The notes beneath the pieces were generated by a model. It made no database searches. It was not told the DNA's origin and was given only the letters and a program-made list of their open reading frames with translations. 64,000 nt of DNA from Verrucomicrobiaceae bacterium. GTDB taxonomy: Bacteria; Verrucomicrobiota; Verrucomicrobiia; Verrucomicrobiales; Akkermansiaceae. Position numbers and translations under genes: made by a program. The stretch spans positions 1 through 64,000 of the forward strand of contig JAIXQH010000042.1 of assembly GCA_027484055.1 (NCBI GenBank), read 5' to 3'. The number at the start of each line of letters is the position of its first letter. Within the stretch, counting starts at the first letter, position 1. Positions 58,582 to 64,000 of this stretch are shown here, piece after piece.

Positions 58582-58672
58582 GGAAAAATGCGGCACACAA
58601 CTCATTGATGGTTTCCGCGCCCTCGGCAACTATGAACTCGTCTCCTCGCGGGATGAGCGTTTCACTCCCGCC

Positions 58673-59563
58673 ATGCCCGTGCCGCTCAAAGCCTGCTTCC
58701 TCGCTGCCCGCCCCAAGACCCTGCCTGCCGCGATCGTGCCGGTGTGGACGGGCTGCGTGCTGGCTTGGAAACTGAGCGGCACCTTCAACCTCTTGCTGGC
58801 CCTCTGCACCCTCGGCGGAGCAATCGCCATCCAGATCGCTACGAACTTTTTCAACGATGCAATCGACGCCGAAAAAGGGGCCGACACCGCGCGCAGACTC
58901 GGCCCGACTCGGGTGACCGCCGCTGGCCTGCTGAAGCCGAAGACGGTGATGCAGCTCGCCGTGGGCTTTCTCGCGCTGGCAACGTTCTGCGGTGCGGTGC
59001 TAGTGCAAGCGCGTGGCTGGCCAATCGTCGCCATCGGCATCCCATCGCTCTTTTTTGCCTACGGCTACACCGGCGGGCCATTTCCCCTGGCGTATCGCGG
59101 GATGGGTGAGCTGTTTGTCATCGGCTTCTTCGGGCTGGTGGCGGTGACGGGGACGGTCTTCATCCAGCTCGGCACCTGGCCACCGGAGGCGTTCTTACTT
59201 GGATTCCAAGTCGGCTTGCTCTCGGCGGTGTTGATCTCGATCAATAACTTCCGAGACCGCGCCGAGGATTCGACGACCGGAAAACGCACGCTCGCCGTCA
59301 GATTCGGGCCGAAGGTGGCGGTGGCCGTGATCTGGCTGGAGGTGAAGGTGGCCGTCTTCGTAGGGCTGCTCTGGATCTACTACGGTCACCCGACCTTTGC
59401 CATCGCGGGCGCACCGGTATTTCTCATCGGCCTGCGGATCATCTGGGGTGTGCTGACCTTCGCCCCAGGTCCGGCGTTCAATCGCCTACTGGCGCTGGGC
59501 GGGGTGCAATTGATCCTGTTCGCGATTTTATTTCAAATCTGCGCGACGGCCAATTTCCGCTGA
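58673..59563 (+). CDS. menA: 1,4-dihydroxy-2-naphthoate polyprenyltransferase
   Basis: 296 residues from ATG 58673, chosen because LKACFLAARPKTLPAAIVPVWTG begins the UbiA fold; the frame is open further upstream but overlaps the divergent gene. UbiA-type motifs NFFNDAIDAEKGAD (about 60) and INNFRDRAEDSTTGKRTLAVRFG (about 190) bind the Mg-prenyl diphosphate. About eight membrane helices. Attaches the prenyl chain in menaquinone synthesis, so the organism probably respires with menaquinone. Confidence 0.9.
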   Translation: MPVPLKACFLAARPKTLPAAIVPVWTGCVLAWKLSGTFNLLLALCTLGGAIAIQIATNFFNDAIDAEKGADTARRLGPTRVTAAGLLKPKTVMQLAVGFLALATFCGAVLVQARGWPIVAIGIPSLFFAYGYTGGPFPLAYRGMGELFVIGFFGLVAVTGTVFIQLGTWPPEAFLLGFQVGLLSAVLISINNFRDRAEDSTTGKRTLAVRFGPKVAVAVIWLEVKVAVFVGLLWIYYGHPTFAIAGAPVFLIGLRIIWGVLTFAPGPAFNRLLALGGVQLILFAILFQICATANFR

Positions 59564-59568
59564 GTGGA

Positions 59569-60822
59569 TCACACAAGGCCGTCCTTGCGGGCTTGTTTCC
59601 AATACGCGTATTCCGAGCGATTGAAGTCGATGTATTCGGGTGAGAGGTCACTGGAATACATCGTGTATTCGGCGTCGCCTTGGTTGAGATTGATGCTGAT
59701 TTCAAACTCGGGCAGGGAAACGGCGGCGCGGAGTTCGTCCATGGGGGTTTCTGCCTGAAGGCCGCCGAGGCAAGCCGCCTTGCCGCCGATGTGGATGTCC
59801 ACCAACTCCTCACGGATGCGGGCGCGGGAGTAACCAACGGCGTGGATGATGCGGCCCCAGTTCGGATCGCCGCCGTTCCACGAAGCTTTGACGAGGGCGG
59901 ACTTGCAAACCGCCTCGGCGACTTTTTTCGCATCAAGATAAGTGCGTGCTCCTTTCACGGTGACGGTGACGAACTTGGTGACGCGCTCACCATCGCGGAC
60001 AACCGCTTTGGCCAGCTCAAGCATCAACCAGCGCAGGGCACAGCGGAACTGCTTGCAGAGCGCACTATTTCGGCGGAAGGACGGCATGCCAGAGGCGCCA
60101 TTTGCCAAGACGATGACGGTGTCATTGGTGGACATGTCGCCGTCGATGGTGATGCGGTTGAAGCTGTCCTCTACACATTCCAGCACGGCTTTACGGAGAT
60201 TATCACTGGAGATTTTCGCGTCCGTGGTGATGAAGCAGAGCATGGTGGCCATGCTGGGTGAGATCATGCCGGCCCCCTTGACACAGCCTCCGATGCGGAC
60301 GCGGTGCTCGCCGAGATCGAAGGAAATAGCGACTTCCTTGGCGTGGGTGTCGCTAGTGATGATGGCCGCAGCGACGTCTGAGCCGTGGTCTGGGCTGAGT
60401 TTTTCGAGGAGCTGAACATACTGTGGCTCTAGGCGGACCATCGGCATGGGCAGGCCGATGACCCCGGTGGAGGCCACACCGATTTCGGTGCGCTTGAGCT
60501 TGAGCGGCTTGGCGACAGCGTCACACATGGCATTCGCATCGCGGATGCCGAGCAGACCCGTGCAGGCATTCGCGTTCCCGGAGTTCGCGATGACGGCGCG
60601 GAGCTCACCCTTGCGGAGGTGTGCTTGGGAGACGCGGACTGGCGCAGCCTTGACCCGGTTGGTGGTGAAGGTACCAGCAGAGGTGCAGGGCTTTTCCGAG
60701 TAAATCAGGGCTAGATCGAGGCGGTCGCTATCTGGATTCTTAATCCCGCAACTGACCGCGCTGGTGAGAAATCCTTGAGGCGCGCCTACGCCGCCTTTGA
60801 GTCGAGTGAATGGAGTTTCCAT
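59569..60822 (-). CDS. argJ: Glutamate N-acetyltransferase / amino-acid acetyltransferase
   Basis: 417 residues. Self-cleaving enzyme of arginine synthesis; the nucleophile Thr193 lies in PSMATMLCFITTDA. KGAGMISPSMATML, NSALCKQFRCALRWLMLELAKAVVRDGE and the C-terminal SPEYIDFNRSEYAYWKQ are typical. Gene order argC-argJ with a 39-bp gap. ArgJ recycles the acetyl group by transfer from acetylornithine to glutamate. Confidence 0.95.
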   Translation of the reverse strand: METPFTRLKGGVGAPQGFLTSAVSCGIKNPDSDRLDLALIYSEKPCTSAGTFTTNRVKAAPVRVSQAHLRKGELRAVIANSGNANACTGLLGIRDANAMCDAVAKPLKLKRTEIGVASTGVIGLPMPMVRLEPQYVQLLEKLSPDHGSDVAAAIITSDTHAKEVAISFDLGEHRVRIGGCVKGAGMISPSMATMLCFITTDAKISSDNLRKAVLECVEDSFNRITIDGDMSTNDTVIVLANGASGMPSFRRNSALCKQFRCALRWLMLELAKAVVRDGERVTKFVTVTVKGARTYLDAKKVAEAVCKSALVKASWNGGDPNWGRIIHAVGYSRARIREELVDIHIGGKAACLGGLQAETPMDELRAAVSLPEFEISINLNQGDAEYTMYSSDLSPEYIDFNRSEYAYWKQARKDGLV

Positions 60823-60861
60823 GGGGTGCTGTGGGGGCGGGTCGACAAATGCTGGGTGAAC

Positions 60862-61905
60862 TTAAAAATTTTGCAACCCGGCAGTGGGAGTCAGCCCGAA
60901 CATCAGGTTAAAACACTGCACGGCTTGCCCGCCTGCGCCTTTGCCGAGATTATCCTCAGCACTCATGAGCAGCACACGCCCCGTGCGGGGATCGTGCTGC
61001 CAGCCGATGTCGATGAAGTTGGTGCGGGTGACATTTTTCGTATCCGCACAGCCGCCGCGCCCGAGGAGGCGGACGAAATAGGAATCCTGATAGGCTTGAT
61101 CAAGCGCAGCGCCGACAGCCTCCGGAGTGACGCCTTCACGCAGCTTCGCCGTGGTGGTGGTGGCGATGCCGGAGTTCACCGGGATGAGGTGGGGGATGAA
61201 AGTGATGACCACCGTTTCGCCTGCGGCGAGGCTGAGCTCCTGCTCGATTTCAGATAAGTGACGATGCTTCGGCACGCCGTAGGCACGGGCGCTTTCGTTG
61301 CACTCGCAAAACAGAAATGGGATGCTCGCCGTGCGCCCGGCACCGCTAACGCCGCTCATGGAATTCGCCACGATGGTGCTGGGATCGATCAAATTGGCAC
61401 GCAGGAGCGGCAGGAGTGGTAGTAAAATACTCGTGGGGTAGCATCCCGGAGCTGCCAGCAGCTGAGCGGCGGCGATTTCCTCGGAACGAATCTCCGGCAA
61501 ACCATAAACCGCCCCGACCAACAGTTCCGGAGCCGGGTGTGCGTGCCCGTAAAACTCGGCGTAAACCCCCGCATCACGCAGGCGGAAATCCGCGCTGAGG
61601 TCGATGACACGCAGCCCACGATCCAGCAAGGCACGGGCAATTTCCGCAGCCACGCCGTGGGGAAGAGCCAGAAACGCCACCTCCGCACCCGTCGCGTGGA
61701 TGGCATCCGGATCGGGCAACATGAACGTCAAGTCCGCGCCCGGCGCTTTTTGGAAGCGGGGGAAGACTTGACCCAAGGATTTCCCCACTTCTTGGCGCGA
61801 CGTCGCCGCGACGAGATCCACACCCGGATGGACCAAAAGCAGGCGGAGAAGCTCCATGCCGGTGTAGCCACTGGCCCCGACGATGGCCGTTTTAATGCGA
61901 TTCAT
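60862..61905 (-). CDS. argC: N-acetyl-gamma-glutamyl-phosphate reductase
   Basis: 347 residues. NADP-binding start GASGYTGMELLRLLLVHP (10-27); active-site Cys155 in AAPGCYPTSILLPL; ADFRLRDAGVYAEFYGHAHPAPELL and IPFLFCECNES are as in ArgC. Third step of arginine synthesis, paired with argJ downstream. No argB or argD in the window. Confidence 0.95.
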   Translation of the reverse strand: MNRIKTAIVGASGYTGMELLRLLLVHPGVDLVAATSRQEVGKSLGQVFPRFQKAPGADLTFMLPDPDAIHATGAEVAFLALPHGVAAEIARALLDRGLRVIDLSADFRLRDAGVYAEFYGHAHPAPELLVGAVYGLPEIRSEEIAAAQLLAAPGCYPTSILLPLLPLLRANLIDPSTIVANSMSGVSGAGRTASIPFLFCECNESARAYGVPKHRHLSEIEQELSLAAGETVVITFIPHLIPVNSGIATTTTAKLREGVTPEAVGAALDQAYQDSYFVRLLGRGGCADTKNVTRTNFIDIGWQHDPRTGRVLLMSAEDNLGKGAGGQAVQCFNLMFGLTPTAGLQNF

Positions 61906-62028
61906 TCAGGTGAAATGTCAGGATTTCGCGGAATTGCCAATCCACATTTGCGATAAGCGCGAGTCTCCCTGCTTTCCGTGCTTGCCAAGTCCAGCGGGGA
62001 CTGGTTTCTTCCCCCCTCCGTTCAACAA

Positions 62029-62105
62029 CGGGCTGTAGCGCAGTCTGGTAGCGCACCTGCCTGGGGGGCAGGGGGTCGTGGGTTCGAATCCCGCCAGCCC
62101 GACCA
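62029..62105 (+). tRNA. tRNA-Pro (anticodon GGG)
   Basis: 77 nt including encoded CCA. Acceptor arms CGGGCTG (62029-62035) and CAGCCCG (62095-62101) pair fully; discriminator A, then CCA. The anticodon arm CCTGC-CTGGGGG-GCAGG puts GGG at 62063-62065 (proline). T-arm GTGGGTTCGAATCCCGC is normal. Confidence 0.97.
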
Positions 62106-62161
62106 CTTTTCCGCGCTTCCCGCTTGCGTCATGGCGGCAAGAGGCGTTGGTTTCTGGAGCG

Positions 62162-63433
62162 ATGGCGGAATCTTTGATGCAAGTGGTGGCATGTCCCAAG
62201 CGACTTGAAGGCTTGTCGCCCATCGACGTCGCCGCGCACTTGCGGCATTTGCCGGGTTTGGTGTTTTTCGACACCGCAGGAAACCAGCCTTCCGGTGCGC
62301 CGCGGCCGATATCCGTCATCGCCGCTCGCCCGACGCAGATGCTGCGCGGGCACATCCATTGTGCTGAAGATCTGAACCGACTTCGGGCAGCGCTCTCGAT
62401 CGATAAGCGGCCGACGCGCGATCTTGGATTCCCCTGCGGCGGGCTTTGTGGCTGGGTCGATTACGAGGGGGATTTCGTCTTCGGCGACTACCCGGAAATG
62501 CTGGTGTTCGACCACAGCAAGCGGACTTGGTGGGAAATCGGCGGGCTTTCCGAGCAACTCCAGCGCCCCAGTCAGTGCCATGCTGCGCTGGGAGATTTTA
62601 CGCCACTCACGTCGAAATCGCGCTTCATCGAAGGCGTGGAACGGATCAAGGAATGGATCGCCGCCGGGCATTGTTACCAGGCGAATCTCTCTCAAGGCTT
62701 CAGCGCGACGGTCACGGGCGAGCTATTTCCGCTTTACGAAACGCTCCGTGAAGCATCCCCCGCACCGATGGCGGCCTACCTCGCGCTGGACGGCCGGGAG
62801 GTGCTGAGCTCGTCACCAGAGGCGTTTTTGAAAATTTCCGGGCGCGGCATCGAGACCCGCCCGATCAAAGGCACGCGCCCCCGCTTCACCGATCCGGACG
62901 AAGACCGCCGCTCGGCCTACGAACTCCAGACGTCCGCCAAGGAGATTTCCGAGCTCATCATGATCACCGACTTGCTGCGGAACGACCTCGGCCAAGTCTG
63001 CGAATTCGGCAGCGTCGAGGTCACGGAAATGCTGCGGCTGGAGACGCTCGCCCAGGTTCACCACCTCGTTTCCACCGTCGTCGGCACCTTGCGGCCTGAG
63101 ATCGATGGGCTGGACGCCATCGCCGCGTGTTTCCCCGGCGGCAGCATCACCGGCGCACCGAAGAAGCGGGCCATGGAAATCATCCACGAGTTAGAATCCG
63201 CACCCCGTGGCCTCTACTGCGGGGCCATCGGCTGGCTCGGCTACCATGGAGAAAGCAGTTTCAACATCGCCATCCGCACGCTCATTCGCACGGGCGAGCA
63301 GCTCATTTACCAAGTCGGAGCCGGGATCGTCGCCGACTCGGACGCGGAAAAAGAGTATGAAGAAACGCTCCACAAGGCCGCAGGCATCCGCTTAGCGATG
63401 GAGCGTTTTGCATCCGGACTCATCCGGGCTTGA
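62162..63433 (+). CDS. pabB: Aminodeoxychorismate synthase component I
   Basis: 423 residues from ATG 62162; the open frame reaches back into tRNA-Pro, so the upstream part is not coding. Chorismate-binding domain with CYQANLSQGF, SSSPEAFLKISGRGIETRPIKGTRPR (Lys in PIKGT marks PabB; TrpE has Ala), ELIMITDLLRNDLGQV and FPGGSITGAPKKRAMEIIHELE. Makes 4-amino-4-deoxychorismate for p-aminobenzoate and folate. It lies 57 bp after tRNA-Pro. Confidence 0.88.
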   Translation: MAESLMQVVACPKRLEGLSPIDVAAHLRHLPGLVFFDTAGNQPSGAPRPISVIAARPTQMLRGHIHCAEDLNRLRAALSIDKRPTRDLGFPCGGLCGWVDYEGDFVFGDYPEMLVFDHSKRTWWEIGGLSEQLQRPSQCHAALGDFTPLTSKSRFIEGVERIKEWIAAGHCYQANLSQGFSATVTGELFPLYETLREASPAPMAAYLALDGREVLSSSPEAFLKISGRGIETRPIKGTRPRFTDPDEDRRSAYELQTSAKEISELIMITDLLRNDLGQVCEFGSVEVTEMLRLETLAQVHHLVSTVVGTLRPEIDGLDAIAACFPGGSITGAPKKRAMEIIHELESAPRGLYCGAIGWLGYHGESSFNIAIRTLIRTGEQLIYQVGAGIVADSDAEKEYEETLHKAAGIRLAMERFASGLIRA

Positions 63434-63472
63434 TCGTTCGCCGGGTGGGGGCTAGTCCCTTGCGCCCGCATC

Positions 63473-64000
63473 ATGTCCGTCTCTCCTTACGCCATCCCAT
63501 CGCCCGCTTTGCAGCGTGAGGTGAAACGCCGTCGCTCGTTTGCGATCATTTCCCACCCCGATGCCGGGAAAACGACACTGACGGAAAAATTCCTGCTCTA
63601 CGGCGGTGCCCTCAATCTCGCTGGCAGCGTCACCGCGCGGAAAAACCAACGCGCGACGACCTCCGACTGGATGGACTTGGAAAAGCAACGGGGCATTTCC
63701 GTTTCCTCCACCGTGCTGCAATTTGAATACAAGGACTGCGTGGTGAACATCCTCGACACCCCTGGGCACAAGGATTTCTCGGAAGACACCTATCGCGTGC
63801 TCACCGCCGTGGACGCCGCCGTGATGGTGGTGGACGCAGGCAAAGGCATCGAAAGCCAGACGCGGAAATTGTTTGAAGTCTGCCGCCGCCGGGGGGTGCC
63901 GATTTTCACGTTCATGAACAAGCTGGACCGCCCAGCACGCTCGTCCATGGACCTGCTCGACGAGTTGGAATCCGTGCTCGGCATCCATGCCTATCCCGTG
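63473..64000 (+). CDS. prfC: Peptide chain release factor 3 (3' end outside window)
   Basis: The frame opens at ATG 63473 and runs off the window after 176 residues. [35 protein letters not shown] contains the G1 loop (28-35). The switch region [28 protein letters not shown]3 [33 protein letters not shown] and G4 NKLD (about 156) define RF3, the GTPase that removes RF1 and RF2 from the ribosome. The gene starts 40 bp after pabB. Confidence 0.95.
   Translation, partial: MSVSPYAIPSPALQREVKRRRSFAIISHPDAGKTTLTEKFLLYGGALNLAGSVTARKNQRATTSDWMDLEKQRGISVSSTVLQFEYKDCVVNILDTPGHKDFSEDTYRVLTAVDAAVMVVDAGKGIESQTRKLFEVCRRRGVPIFTFMNKLDRPARSSMDLLDELESVLGIHAYPV

Noticed and set aside
58469-58672. N-terminal extension of menA
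   Set aside because: It would overlap the divergent YhaM-like gene and contains nothing like a UbiA start; the ATG at 58673 gives a normal length.
62078-62161. N-terminal extension of pabB into tRNA-Pro
   Set aside because: The extra codons lie in the tRNA gene; the ATG at 62162 is preferred.

Overview
The window reads as chromosomal DNA of a Gram-negative member of the Verrucomicrobiota, probably Verrucomicrobiales. The main indicators are KDO and LPS-transport genes, a secretin with pseudopilins, a C-terminal PEP-CTERM type sorting signal, secreted proteins ending in a 'YRV' type module, and the overall gene style. This placement is inferred from protein character only; there is no rRNA in the window. 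I see no insertion sequence, phage, integron or CRISPR array. Most genes are housekeeping genes mixed with secreted and envelope proteins.

Layout: 1-6.3 kb holds the end of a secreted Thr-Pro repeat protein, a predicted outer-membrane protein, glucuronate isomerase (uxaC), a periplasmic adaptor protein, a methyltransferase-fold protein and an HU-type protein. 6.6-14 kb is the F1Fo ATP synthase operon atpB-E-F-H-A-G-[lipoprotein]-D-C. It has a CRP-type palindrome in its leader, a strong hairpin between atpE and atpF, repeated inverted-repeat modules in two intergenic gaps, and an unrelated lipoprotein gene between atpG and atpD. 14-25 kb is accessory: an aspartase fused to a cyclic-nucleotide-binding-like domain, a MenA/MenT-like toxin-antitoxin pair, rhamnulokinase, a PEP-CTERM protein, an alginate-lyase-family protein, lipoproteins and secreted proteins of unknown role.

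25.6-33.9 kb on the minus strand is a type II secretion-like operon in the order gspG-H-I-J-K-L-M-(C-like)-D, with no gspE or gspF. 34-38.6 kb holds a carboxynorspermidine dehydrogenase-like gene, an AT-richer secreted protein, ribonuclease D and a zinc-ribbon membrane protein. gyrB-gyrA follow (38.7-43.9 kb). Next comes a minus-strand LPS operon (DUF1844, kdsA, a fused LptC/LptA-like gene, lptB). A pseudokinase-like membrane protein then overlaps a DUF3482-type GTPase gene. 50.4-55.3 kb is a tightly overlapping tripartite export operon (ABC protein, HlyD-like, TolC-like) whose ATPase domain has lost key catalytic residues. 55.4-64 kb holds pgpH-like and ybeY, a YhaM-like nuclease, menA, argC-argJ, tRNA-Pro(GGG), pabB and the start of prfC.

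Functional themes: uronate and rhamnose use (uxaC, rhaB, alginate lyase) fits growth on algal or plant polysaccharides. The secretion and export operons and many signal peptides fit a large secretome. Almost none of the inspected start codons has a Shine-Dalgarno sequence; short pyrimidine-rich stretches often precede the ATG. The best candidates for new biology are the degenerate ABC exporter, the cNMP-aspartase fusion, the LptC-LptA fusion with an internal signal peptide, and the unusual architecture of the atp operon.
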